Positions 37,286-46,161 of a DNA stretch of 64,000 nucleotides are shown here, piece after piece. Made by a program: the position numbers and the translations under genes. Origin of the DNA: Sphingobacteriales bacterium (lineage in GTDB: Bacteria; Bacteroidota; Bacteroidia; Chitinophagales; Chitinophagaceae); NCBI GenBank assembly GCA_003963365.1, contig RXJG01000005.1, forward strand, positions 74,811-138,810, given 5' to 3'. Position 1 is the first letter of the stretch. Every line of letters starts with the position of its first letter. The notes below the pieces were generated by a model. It made no database searches. It was given only the letters and a program-made list of their open reading frames with translations, and was not told the DNA's origin.

Positions 37286-38164
37286 CTACAGATTGTGGAT
37301 GAAATCAAAAACCTCGGTGAAGGATTTGATAAACTTAAAATGAGCCGGGATTTTTTTCTCATATACATGAGTAAGCTGCCCGGAAATAACAACCTTGATA
37401 TCTTTAAACCTTTTATCAAGTTGGTTCATAAATTTTTCAAAACTGAAGCTATTTCCAACAGTGCTCAGGTGGGAATAGAGGTAATCGGGTTTTCTTAATT
37501 TTACTACAAACTCCACATCATTGATGGGCACATTAGCACCTAAATAAATCACGTTTGCACCACGGCTCTTAAGCAGGTAGTACAGGAATAATAACCCCAA
37601 TTCATGGTATTCACCCTCTGGTAAAAAGAGTAAAATCGTTTTATTTAATTTTAAAGGAGTGGATACACCTTCAATTCCCACAATAAGTTTTTGGCGAATA
37701 ATATTAGTTACTAAATGTTCCTGTGCCGGGTTAACGTGATTGGTAAGCCACAGTATTCCTATTTTTTCAAGAAAAGGGAAGATGATTTGAATGATGGCTT
37801 TTTCTATTCCACGGGCCAGTATGTAATTATCCAGAATTTTTTCAAACTCCTCAATCCCCAGGTCAATCATTTGCTGAATAAGATCATTTACAATCCGTTC
37901 CTGCTGTGCCTGTATGCCGGATAATGAAAGAATTTTCTCTTTCATATCCGCTTCATTCATTTTATCAATATGAGAAATTTTATACCCGTACTTATTGAGT
38001 AAGGCTATATTTAAAATAGTCTTTACCTCATCACTGCTGTAATAGCGGATATTCGTTTGGGTACGCTGTGGTTTTAAAAATGAATAGCGCTGTTCCCAAA
38101 TGCGGATAGTATGAGCCTTAATGCCACTTAAATTCTCGATATCTTTTATGGTAAACGAATTCAT
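37286..38164 (-). CDS. MerR-family regulator with cobalamin-binding domain (CarH/LitR-like)
   Basis: 292 residues. MerR helix-turn-helix at about 1-70 (IKAHTIRIWEQRYSFLKPQR, IRYYSSDEVKTIL). A four-helix bundle at about 80-165 ends with W-LTNHVNPAQ-EH, which keeps the Trp and Glu-His spacing of CarH. The Rossmann B12 domain carries GEYHELG, equivalent to GERHEIG of CarH with the axial His. In CarH, adenosylcobalamin holds the repressor tetramer together in the dark and light releases it. It is upstream of the sigma-crt operon on the same strand and its promoter overlaps an inverted repeat. Confidence 0.92.
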   Translation of the reverse strand: MNSFTIKDIENLSGIKAHTIRIWEQRYSFLKPQRTQTNIRYYSSDEVKTILNIALLNKYGYKISHIDKMNEADMKEKILSLSGIQAQQERIVNDLIQQMIDLGIEEFEKILDNYILARGIEKAIIQIIFPFLEKIGILWLTNHVNPAQEHLVTNIIRQKLIVGIEGVSTPLKLNKTILLFLPEGEYHELGLLFLYYLLKSRGANVIYLGANVPINDVEFVVKLRKPDYLYSHLSTVGNSFSFEKFMNQLDKRFKDIKVVISGQLTHVYEKKIPAHFKFIKSFTEVFDFIHNL

Positions 38165-38171
38165 ACCTCTA

Positions 38172-38211
38172 TAAACAAAACAAAAATAGATTTTGTTTAA
38201 TATTTTTCAAA
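38172..38211 (-). promoter_or_regulatory. merR promoter overlapped by an inverted-repeat operator
   Basis: On the minus strand the -33 TTTG (forward CAAA, 38208-38211) and the -7 TATTTTTG (forward 38181-38188) are 19 nt apart. A perfect 9-bp inverted repeat, TAAACAAAA (38172-38180) and TTTTGTTTA (38191-38199), has one arm in the promoter spacer and the other over the start site. The layout predicts autorepression. Confidence 0.6.
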
Positions 38212-38254
38212 GAAAGTTTATCAAAATAAATTAGAAAACGAAAAAGAGGGGGAA

Positions 38255-39433
38255 TTAAAGACGGGAGTAAAGCTGGCGGTGATTTTCCACCTGCTGTTCT
38301 TTGGAGAATTTCGATTCAATGAATTTCTCGCCATTGGAGCCCATTTTCTGGCGAATGATATCGTTATTAACAAGAAGATTTAGTTTTTTTCGGAAAACAT
38401 CAAGCTGGCCCTGTTCAATAATGTACCCGGTACCCTGGTCAATCATAATTTCTGCCACCCCACCGGCACGGGTGGAGATAACCGGTTTGCCGGCTGCCTG
38501 GGCTTCCATTAGTGAAAGGGGTGTGCCCTCATTTAAAGAGGTTAGGGCTATAATGTCTAAGCCGGCAATTACTTTTTGTATATCAGTTTGCCAGGATGTA
38601 AAAGTTACTGGTGAAATGATGGCATTACGGGGAAAGAAAGTATGCGATATCATCAGGTCATCTAAATACAGTTCCAGTTCCTCTCTTGCAAAACCATCAC
38701 CTACAATATAAATCCGTACCGATGAATTTTCTTCCAGCAAATCTTTTATAGCGTCAATAAAGAAACGATGATTTTTGATAGGTACAATGCGGCCAATGAT
38801 ACCAATTGCAATTTCATCATCATGTAAAAAATATTCTGTACGGAAAGCTTTCCGTTTTTCTTCCAGGTGTTCAAATTTCTTTGATTCCACCCCCAGTGGT
38901 ATCATCACAATTTTATCTTCGGAACAAATATGATACCGGTTAACCAGTTCTTCTTTTTGCGAATTACTGATGGCAATAATTTTAGTGGAAAAACCGGCCA
39001 GCCACCGGTCCATCTTTATAATAAAGGAAGTAATAAATGAATTAAAATAAGAATGGAAAACATGCCCGTGGTAAGTATGCAGAATAACCGGTACTAAATT
39101 TTTCTTTGCGGCTAACCGCCCGATAAAACCGGGTTTGGTTCCATGGGTGTGCATAATATGCGGACGAAAAGACTGAATGATTTTTTTTACCTGTTTATAA
39201 GAACGTATATCATTAATAACGTTGAAGGAGCGTTTTAAATAGGGGATTTCAATAACCGTTAACCCGGGGTATTCCTGTAGCAATTCAGTTGCTTCCAGTT
39301 CATCTTCATTTTTTTCTCCTACTAATATCAAAATCTCAAAATCAGTACTGAGGTAATAAGCCAGCGGAACGATATCCTGTGCCACTCCTCCTAAAACAAG
39401 ACGGTTTAGAAATATGATAACTTTCTTCTTCAG
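38255..39433 (-). CDS. Glycosyltransferase, GT4 family, with probable CTG start
   Basis: GT-B fold. The donor-binding motif EGTPLSLMEAQAAGKPVIS is near the C-terminus. The first usual start in frame is GTG at 39385, but that would remove the first beta strand. Upstream codons continue the fold (KKKVIIFLNRLVLGG) back to a CTG at 39433, with a TAA stop five codons further. CTG as start, or loss of the original ATG, are the two readings. Last gene of the polysaccharide locus; sugar substrates unknown. Confidence 0.85.
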   Translation of the reverse strand: MKKKVIIFLNRLVLGGVAQDIVPLAYYLSTDFEILILVGEKNEDELEATELLQEYPGLTVIEIPYLKRSFNVINDIRSYKQVKKIIQSFRPHIMHTHGTKPGFIGRLAAKKNLVPVILHTYHGHVFHSYFNSFITSFIIKMDRWLAGFSTKIIAISNSQKEELVNRYHICSEDKIVMIPLGVESKKFEHLEEKRKAFRTEYFLHDDEIAIGIIGRIVPIKNHRFFIDAIKDLLEENSSVRIYIVGDGFAREELELYLDDLMISHTFFPRNAIISPVTFTSWQTDIQKVIAGLDIIALTSLNEGTPLSLMEAQAAGKPVISTRAGGVAEIMIDQGTGYIIEQGQLDVFRKKLNLLVNNDIIRQKMGSNGEKFIESKFSKEQQVENHRQLYSRL

Positions 39434-39499
39434 AAGTAACGATTAGTTATTTTTTAATGTTGCCCGGTTTATAACAAGCCGGTTTCAAAAAACCACATT

Positions 39500-40381
39500 T
39501 TAAAATTTATTGCCCAGTATTTCAACTTTGTTCGCCTCGTTTAACCTCCCTGTAATAAAGTCAACATCTCTGATATAGATTGTATTAATAGTCCCATATT
39601 TATCAAGCTGGAGCAGTTTCCTTTCAAAGGGGTGATATTGATAACAATAAAATCCCTGAGAGATTAATTTTTTATGGATCTCTGATTCATTATATCCATA
39701 AATGTTACCCGAGCCGTTTAACTCAATAATAATTGCCTTCAGGTTATCATTACTAAGTAATCCCGCGGCGCCATTCAATACTTCTGTTTCATAACCCTCA
39801 ACATCAATTTTAAGAAGCATTGGATGAATAAATTTTTCCGAAAAATTATCTAGTTTTTCAAGTTTAACCTTAATGCCTTTCTCGTCAGTACCATTCAATA
39901 CATGATTAGCGGTGTCATGGTTTTTTGAAAAAAAAACTTCTCCCTGTACAGATCCCAGCGCAATATTGTATGACCAAATTTTATCCTGTATTTTGTTGAC
40001 CAGAATGTTTTGCTCAAGGTGACTATAGGTGTCTGGTGCTGGTTCAAATGCAACAACATTTGCACCGGCATGGGCAGCAGCAAGAATCGAATAACTACCA
40101 ATATTGGCACCAGCATCTATAAACAAATCACCGGGTTGCAGGAAATGCAAAACAAAACCCATCTCATTAAAATCGTGCAACCCACAATAAATGTTCCCGG
40201 TTGCTCCGGTCATACCTCTTTGTATCAGTAATTTTGCTTTATTCGTTATAGGATACAAAACCGGGTGTGGATTCAATCTTGTGTTAATTTGCCATTTTAC
40301 AAATCTGAATAAAGCTTCAATTTTATATTTCTTATTTAAGGGGTGTGAAAGGATGAATTTTATTAGAGGAATAATTCCCAT
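39500..40381 (-). CDS. FkbM-family methyltransferase
   Basis: 293 residues. SAM-binding motif I is LFIDAGANIGSYSILAA, followed by VVAFEPAPDTYSHLE, and the FkbM signature DVEGYETEVLNGA lies near residue 195. Likely methylates a hydroxyl group of a glycan in this polysaccharide locus; acceptor not visible. A second FkbM gene lies at 48600. Confidence 0.88.
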   Translation of the reverse strand: MGIIPLIKFILSHPLNKKYKIEALFRFVKWQINTRLNPHPVLYPITNKAKLLIQRGMTGATGNIYCGLHDFNEMGFVLHFLQPGDLFIDAGANIGSYSILAAAHAGANVVAFEPAPDTYSHLEQNILVNKIQDKIWSYNIALGSVQGEVFFSKNHDTANHVLNGTDEKGIKVKLEKLDNFSEKFIHPMLLKIDVEGYETEVLNGAAGLLSNDNLKAIIIELNGSGNIYGYNESEIHKKLISQGFYCYQYHPFERKLLQLDKYGTINTIYIRDVDFITGRLNEANKVEILGNKF

Positions 40382-40417
40382 ACTGCATAGTTTTGAATTG
40401 AAGAGACATTGTATTTA

Positions 40418-41155
40418 CTATAATTCCGCATTCAAAATATTACCATTTTTAACAGCCTGGGCAACTGTTTGAAATATCTCTTTATCATGCAGCGATTCCA
40501 GGTGACGGAAGTGATGAAGGTCTGTACCAAATAAGCTCACCATATTATTCTTTAACAGGTATTTCGCCATTTCCTGCACAGGCCTTCCATAGTAACCGGA
40601 TAGGGAAAGCAGGTTAACCTGCAATAAGCAACCCTGTTCATATAGTTCGTGTACCTTTTCTTTTTTTGAATGGAAATAAGCATACCGCTCAGGATGAGCA
40701 ATTACTGGTTTATATCCTTTTATCTGAAGATCAAATAAATTTTGTTTCAGGTCAAATGGTTGTGATATAAAAGAAAATTCAACTAATACCAGCTCATTTT
40801 TTACAGTAAGTAACGGAGCACCTGACCGTATTAATTTGGCGAAATAATCATCCATAAAATATTCCGCTGCTGCGTGAAATTCAACATCAATATTCCGGCG
40901 CCTTAATTCATTTCTCACTTCATCAGCTATTCTTAATATAGTGTCCCGTTCATTTTTATACATATCCCACATAATGTGGGGAGACGTAATAAATTTTTTA
41001 TACCCCAATTGTTGCAAACCGCTGATCAGGGTCATGGTTGTCTCCATATCAGGTGAACCATCATCTATACCCGGAATAAGATGCGAATGCATATCTGTTT
41101 CCAGTAAGCTTAGCTTAGCTGAAACATCCACATTCTTTTTAAAAAGATTAAACAT
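40418..41155 (-). CDS. CpsB/CapC-type tyrosine-protein phosphatase (PHP fold)
   Basis: 245 residues. Metal-binding PHP motifs: DMHSHLIPGIDDG at the start, TSPHIM, and ERY (HPERYAYF), ending in GTDLHHF. In capsule systems this phosphatase acts on the Tyr-rich tail of the Wzc/CpsD kinase and so controls chain export. No Wzc-like kinase lies in the window. It is 12 nt after a GT2 gene. Confidence 0.9.
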   Translation of the reverse strand: MFNLFKKNVDVSAKLSLLETDMHSHLIPGIDDGSPDMETTMTLISGLQQLGYKKFITSPHIMWDMYKNERDTILRIADEVRNELRRRNIDVEFHAAAEYFMDDYFAKLIRSGAPLLTVKNELVLVEFSFISQPFDLKQNLFDLQIKGYKPVIAHPERYAYFHSKKEKVHELYEQGCLLQVNLLSLSGYYGRPVQEMAKYLLKNNMVSLFGTDLHHFRHLESLHDKEIFQTVAQAVKNGNILNAEL

Positions 41156-41167
41156 ACACTTACGAAC

Positions 41168-41926
41168 CTAAATCTTTTTTGAGAAATATTCTTTTATTTT
41201 AAAGAAATACCTTGCATAAAGTTTTAAATAATTACTGCGGATATTATTCTGGCGGCATGCTTTTAAAATTTCCTGATTGATCTTTACGGTACTCCTGATA
41301 CCGCTGGTGCTTTTACCTCCCAAATTCATATTGGTAACCCGTACAGGTAAGTATTTTGCCTGAATATTATGTACTTTAAAAAAACGAAGCAACAACTCGT
41401 AATCTGCAGCAATATCAAAATCAGTTTTATAATACCCGAATTTTTCGAAACACTTTCGCTTACAAAAAAAGGTAGGATGTGCCGGAATGAAACCCCAGGT
41501 AAGTAAAGCTGGTTTAAATACGGAAGAAGAATAATAACGTACTACTTTATTGGGATCGTTTTCTTTGATAAAGGCGATGTCCCCATAAACTGCATCCAAC
41601 TGATGGTTTTGCTCAAACTCCTTTGCAATTTTTGAAATGATATGATGAGAGGCAAACCAGTCATCTGCATGCAAAACCCCAATAATATCTCCAGTTGCCA
41701 GTTTTATCCCTTTATTTAAAGCATCATACATCCCATCATCTTTATCGGAAATATATTGATGAATGTGATCAATATAATTATTGATTACGGTAAGCGTTCC
41801 ATCCGTTGAGCCACCATCCACCACTACATATTCAATATCATGATAGTCCTGCGCTATTACCGATTGAATAGCTTTTTCAATGGTATTGGCCCTGTTGTAT
41901 ACAACTGTAATTACAGAAATTTTCAC
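41168..41926 (-). CDS. Glycosyltransferase family 2
   Basis: 252 residues of GT-A fold: ISVITVVYNRANTIEKAI, VVVDGGSTDGT and the DxD-like LHADDWF metal site. Similar to WcaA/EpsH-type transferases. Start GTG at 41926 overlaps the stop of the acyltransferase gene upstream by 4 nt, so translation is coupled. Donor and acceptor unknown. Confidence 0.9.
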   Translation of the reverse strand: MKISVITVVYNRANTIEKAIQSVIAQDYHDIEYVVVDGGSTDGTLTVINNYIDHIHQYISDKDDGMYDALNKGIKLATGDIIGVLHADDWFASHHIISKIAKEFEQNHQLDAVYGDIAFIKENDPNKVVRYYSSSVFKPALLTWGFIPAHPTFFCKRKCFEKFGYYKTDFDIAADYELLLRFFKVHNIQAKYLPVRVTNMNLGGKSTSGIRSTVKINQEILKACRQNNIRSNYLKLYARYFFKIKEYFSKKI

Positions 41927-42483
41927 CGCTGGCTGTTAATAACTCTTTCTCTTATTTTAATGGCCGGATTACCCTGGTAAATTCCATAGGCTTCTAAATC
42001 ACCTGTAGCAACAGAATTAGCCGTAAGCACACTATGAGACCGGCACCTGACACCACCAGTAACTATGGCGTTTGCACTGATCCAAACACCTTCTTCTAAA
42101 ATAATTTCTTCAATGATTAAATCAAAGGTTACTGCTTTATAATTATGACTTCCGCATAACAGCATGGCTCCCTGCGACAGGCAAACATGATCGCCTATAA
42201 CTGTTTCTCCCAAATTATCAATCCACACTTTTTCACCAATCCATACATAATCACCAACAATCAGTTTCCATGGGAATTTAACATTTACCGCAGGCTTAAT
42301 ATTTACACCTTTGCCTACTTTGGCACCAAATATCCGCAGCAAAAAAACCTTAAGGGATGAAAAAGGGTTGAGCGGATTAATAAAAAAAAGCACATTCGTA
42401 AAATACCACAGCACCTGCTTCAGTTTGGAAGCGCCAATTACAATGGTAGTTTTATATTGGGAATTATCTACTTTATTATTCAC
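41923..42483 (-). CDS. Hexapeptide-repeat O-acyltransferase (WcaF-like)
   Basis: 186 residues with left-handed beta-helix hexapeptide repeats (KVGKGVNIKPAVNVKF, GDYVWIGEKVWIDN, and VWISANAIVTGGV). Similar to colanic-acid WcaF acetyltransferases. An amphipathic N-terminal helix region (WYFTNVLFFINPLNPF) precedes the repeats. Start is GTG at 42483 and overlaps the GT4 stop. Probably O-acetylates a repeat-unit sugar. Confidence 0.88.
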   Translation of the reverse strand: MNNKVDNSQYKTTIVIGASKLKQVLWYFTNVLFFINPLNPFSSLKVFLLRIFGAKVGKGVNIKPAVNVKFPWKLIVGDYVWIGEKVWIDNLGETVIGDHVCLSQGAMLLCGSHNYKAVTFDLIIEEIILEEGVWISANAIVTGGVRCRSHSVLTANSVATGDLEAYGIYQGNPAIKIRERVINSQR

Positions 42484-43589
42484 GTAAATAATTGTTTATA
42501 TGCTTCTGAAAAATTAACACCTGAAAAATAATTATCAGCTACTTTTCTGGCCCCTTTACACAAAGCTTCATAATCACTATTATTTAAATTACAGGCCTCA
42601 TCAAGTATACATACCAAAGCATCGGCACTGGTTGCGGCATTCCAGCCTGCTTTAAACTGCTGTAAATTTTTCCATGGGGTATTGTTACTGGTAATTACTG
42701 GTTTGCCGGCACTGAAACTTTCAAATAGGGCATGCCCAAAATTTTCACTTACACTGGGTAAAATAAATACATGATTTTCTGCCAGCACTTCTTTTACTTT
42801 ATCCGGCAATAATTCACCATGATAATGCACTTCTATATTTTCCGGCAAATCACCGATAATTTTCAAACAATCCTTCCAATAATCTTTATGTATGATGGGG
42901 CCGTAAATATTATAAATTACGTTGCCCTTAACTTTCTTCAATGCAGATAACACTTCGTGGTAATTTTTCATCGGCCCTACCAAAGCCACACTCACCAGCT
43001 TTAGTTTTCCCGGATCTTTAAAAAGTACCGGGAGCCGGCCAATATTTTTTGGCACATTTGGCGCAACATATACTTTCACATTGGTTCCAAACAGCTGTTG
43101 AATAAACTCCTTTTCGTTTTCATCCGTAGCATGAAAGACCACTTTTTTATGCCAGCCGAAAAGTTTAAAAAAAAACAGATAAATTTTTTTCTTTACTGGT
43201 TTCTGAGAGAGGGCTCCTGCATGCAGCATTCCCCTGGGTGCCAGTACAACTCTTCCTTTAAAAAACAATAGTGGAAGGATATTAAAATACAGTGAATATA
43301 TCCCGTTGATATAGATAACCCGGGAACTACATTCCCTCAACAGCTTAATGAATTTAACCAACCCACCTTTCCAGTAAAATACTTGGGTGTCTTTACCCCT
43401 CTCATTCCATTCATCAGGACGGATAGTTGGCAAAATACTTTGCTCTCCTTTATCATAAGCTCTTGTAACTACACGAAAAATATATTCATTCTCCAGCAAG
43501 TCTACGAGGTTAGCCAGGGACTGAATAGGTCCTCCGGCCTTAAAAGCCGGACTAAAATAATCATAAAAAATAGTAACCAATGATTTCAC
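42480..43589 (-). CDS. Glycosyltransferase, GT4 family
   Basis: 369 residues, GT-B fold. N-terminal acceptor domain opens YDYFSPAFKAGGPIQSLANL, the C-terminal domain has VALVGPMKNYHEVLSAL and the donor motif SENFGHALFESFSAGKPVI. Start GTG at 43589, 3 nt after the polymerase gene. Overlaps the next gene by 4 nt. Confidence 0.9.
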   Translation of the reverse strand: MKSLVTIFYDYFSPAFKAGGPIQSLANLVDLLENEYIFRVVTRAYDKGEQSILPTIRPDEWNERGKDTQVFYWKGGLVKFIKLLRECSSRVIYINGIYSLYFNILPLLFFKGRVVLAPRGMLHAGALSQKPVKKKIYLFFFKLFGWHKKVVFHATDENEKEFIQQLFGTNVKVYVAPNVPKNIGRLPVLFKDPGKLKLVSVALVGPMKNYHEVLSALKKVKGNVIYNIYGPIIHKDYWKDCLKIIGDLPENIEVHYHGELLPDKVKEVLAENHVFILPSVSENFGHALFESFSAGKPVITSNNTPWKNLQQFKAGWNAATSADALVCILDEACNLNNSDYEALCKGARKVADNYFSGVNFSEAYKQLFT

Positions 43590-43592
43590 AAA

Positions 43593-44966
43593 TTAAAGAG
43601 ATAAACGGGTGGTACGTTCAAATGCGAAAAAGAAAAACCATATAAATAAGGCCCCTTTAATAATGGTATTTACCGTAAGCAGGGTATCTGTTTCTACCTG
43701 TATAGAGTTAAGAAATAAATAAGGCACCCATAATAAAATAGTAGGCCGTTGCTTACTGATTATTTGTATCTGGTAAAAAACAAAATTGAAAAATAATCCA
43801 TAGATAAACATGTAAAAAATTCCGCCATTTTTACCAAAATTACCATAGGCTTCTCCATAAGGACCTACATTCATGCTATAACCCTCAATATTATAACCTG
43901 TAAACAATAACATATTTTCATGTCCACCTGCCTCTGGTTTATCAGGCCATAAATATCGTGGTACAAAAGAGGCGGCTAAAGATAACCAGATTGTTTTCCC
44001 GTCCTGGTAGGGCGTTATTCTTGGAACATAATCCATAACCTTTCCAACAATCATCCCTTCATTAAACCGCACTACTACGGGAAAAGCTCCTTCTTTATCA
44101 AAGATCGATTCAATATTGGTAGCCCGGTCCAGGGCAATATTAAAAAATACCGAGGCTTTATCAGCAGAAGAATCCTTCCAGGTGACTTTCCGGTATTCTT
44201 GTTTCAATGTTTGTAAAATCAACACAAAAAAACTACCAATCAAAATAAGAATAATACTTTTCCCAAAATTGATTTGTTTACCCAGCAATACCAAAAGAAT
44301 GGAAAGGGCACTTAAAAAAACAAGATCTCCAAATAACCCGGTTAAAATAGCCTGCGTTAGTGCTAAAATTAATCCACCCGCCAGGTATAAATTTTTCCGC
44401 GGAGAGTCTGAAAAATAGATGTACATAATCCCTACATAAATTAGCTTACTAAACAAAAAAAGAAAATAGTCCAGGGTTTCTGGTAGTAATTTTTCAAAAA
44501 AACCGAAACTAAACCCGATTACGATAAGTAGTAAGCCCGTTTTTTCCTTCCCTTTTAAATGTTCTTTAATGTTGTTTACCGTGTTACGATAAAAATCAGG
44601 TGTACCAACAACCGGCTGAATTCCTCTTATTGGAAACCTTAATCCAACGATTAATGCCATTACAGCAAGTAACATGTACCCGTAATATACTTCTTCATTT
44701 ACGGACATATCAAACTTTAATGCTTTAACATAATAATCATCGTTATACAAATGATAAACAATGGCCGGCATCACCAGGCATTGGAAAACAGATAAAAGAA
44801 TTGGGAGATCCAAAACCCTCAGATCTTTGCCAAAAGAATAAACAAAATCCAGCAAAAAATAAATCAGCAAAGTATATGAAATCAAAGCATACCAATCTGA
44901 ATTAAAAGTACCGTTAATCAGGAACGATAAACCCAGTGATATCAGGAAAAAAATAAATCGGTTCAT
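43593..44966 (-). CDS. Wzy-like polysaccharide polymerase (multi-pass membrane protein)
   Basis: 457 residues with about 11-12 hydrophobic segments and a large loop near 270-350 that holds VPRYLWPDKPEAGGHE, a pattern seen in O-antigen/EPS polymerases. A short conserved GPYGEAYGNFGKNGGIF block lies before the last helices. Located among glycosyltransferases, it would join repeat units on the periplasmic side. Assignment rests on topology, length and context, as Wzy proteins share little sequence. Confidence 0.75.
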   Translation of the reverse strand: MNRFIFFLISLGLSFLINGTFNSDWYALISYTLLIYFLLDFVYSFGKDLRVLDLPILLSVFQCLVMPAIVYHLYNDDYYVKALKFDMSVNEEVYYGYMLLAVMALIVGLRFPIRGIQPVVGTPDFYRNTVNNIKEHLKGKEKTGLLLIVIGFSFGFFEKLLPETLDYFLFLFSKLIYVGIMYIYFSDSPRKNLYLAGGLILALTQAILTGLFGDLVFLSALSILLVLLGKQINFGKSIILILIGSFFVLILQTLKQEYRKVTWKDSSADKASVFFNIALDRATNIESIFDKEGAFPVVVRFNEGMIVGKVMDYVPRITPYQDGKTIWLSLAASFVPRYLWPDKPEAGGHENMLLFTGYNIEGYSMNVGPYGEAYGNFGKNGGIFYMFIYGLFFNFVFYQIQIISKQRPTILLWVPYLFLNSIQVETDTLLTVNTIIKGALFIWFFFFAFERTTRLSL

Positions 44967-44976
44967 AGTTTAGTAA

Positions 44977-46161
44977 TCACTTTGTAGATGGTTCATCAAT
45001 AAAGATATCTTTAATAACGGCCACCTGTTCTAAATAATTCCAGCTCTTAATGAGTTGGCTCGAAGCCGTGCCAAGCAAAGGAACAATATCCCTGTGTTCC
45101 GCCAAATACTGCAGGGCGGATTTCCACTCATTTTCATCACGGGCCCGAACAATAAAGCCATTATGGTGATTTTTTACTAAATCTCCAGCACAGCCACATT
45201 TATCGCTAACCAGCACAGGTTTGCCACATGCCATTGCTTCATTTACAGCCAGCCCCCATGTTTCTCCCGGACCCCTGGAGGGTAATACAAAAATATTGCC
45301 CAGGCGGTAAACTACCGGCATGCGGCTTTGATTCTGAAAAGGTAAAAAAACAATTCTGTTATCGGCTTTAGCCTTTTCTTTAAGTGACGCTTCCAGTACC
45401 CCATTGCCGGCGAAAATCAGTCGTGCATCCTGTACTCCCGATTTCATAAAAGAATGAAGTAATAACTCCGGGTCCTTTTTAGGCTCAAGTTTTCCGGCAA
45501 ATAAAAACACTAATTCATGATCTTTTATTCCCAATTCCCTTCTCCAGTAAATAGCCTCTTGTTCATAAACCCCATCTTTATCTGAAAATCGTTCGTTTTC
45601 AATGGCATGCGGTGCAAACAATAATTGATGTGGCTTTAAACCCAGTCGCTCAAAATAAATCCGGTTAGCAGTACCGGCATATAAAACATAATCCACATGA
45701 CGATAAACCCATCGCAAAAAAAACCTCCTGGCAATTTTTTTTACAGAAAAACCCGGAGGTTCATCAAGTAATGTTGAATCTCCTCGAAATATTACCGGTT
45801 TTTTCTTATAAAAGTAACGCATAACTCTGAGGTGGCTCTGAAAACTCCAGCCAAAAACCAGCAAGCCGTCGGGGTTGTACGCTTCAATTTCACGGATTAA
45901 AGAAGGATTAATTATACCGTTAAAATGATGGGAACCCGGCTCTTTGGATACATTTTCTACAAACTGGTAATCATATCCATCCAGCAAAGGGATATCCCAT
46001 TCTCTCGTTTTTCCAAAGCCCGGATCAAATACTTTTCCCTTTGCTTGTCCCCATGTATAAAAAACTTTTATTGAAAACTCTTGCTGGTCGCTTAATAGTT
46101 TAAATAATGGCGCATTATATTGAATAGGATGTGTGCTTACAATCGCCAGTCTCTTTTTCAT
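44977..46161 (-). CDS. Glycosyltransferase, GT4 family
   Basis: 394 residues, GT-B fold. Opens RLAIVSTHPIQYNAPLFKLL; the donor domain has FLFAGKLEPKKDPELLLHSF and PSRGPGETWGLAVNEAMACG with the E-x7-E pair. The PVIFRGDSTLLDE stretch is typical of this subgroup. Its ATG overlaps the stop of the preceding gene by 1 nt. Confidence 0.9.
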   Translation of the reverse strand: MKKRLAIVSTHPIQYNAPLFKLLSDQQEFSIKVFYTWGQAKGKVFDPGFGKTREWDIPLLDGYDYQFVENVSKEPGSHHFNGIINPSLIREIEAYNPDGLLVFGWSFQSHLRVMRYFYKKKPVIFRGDSTLLDEPPGFSVKKIARRFFLRWVYRHVDYVLYAGTANRIYFERLGLKPHQLLFAPHAIENERFSDKDGVYEQEAIYWRRELGIKDHELVFLFAGKLEPKKDPELLLHSFMKSGVQDARLIFAGNGVLEASLKEKAKADNRIVFLPFQNQSRMPVVYRLGNIFVLPSRGPGETWGLAVNEAMACGKPVLVSDKCGCAGDLVKNHHNGFIVRARDENEWKSALQYLAEHRDIVPLLGTASSQLIKSWNYLEQVAVIKDIFIDEPSTK

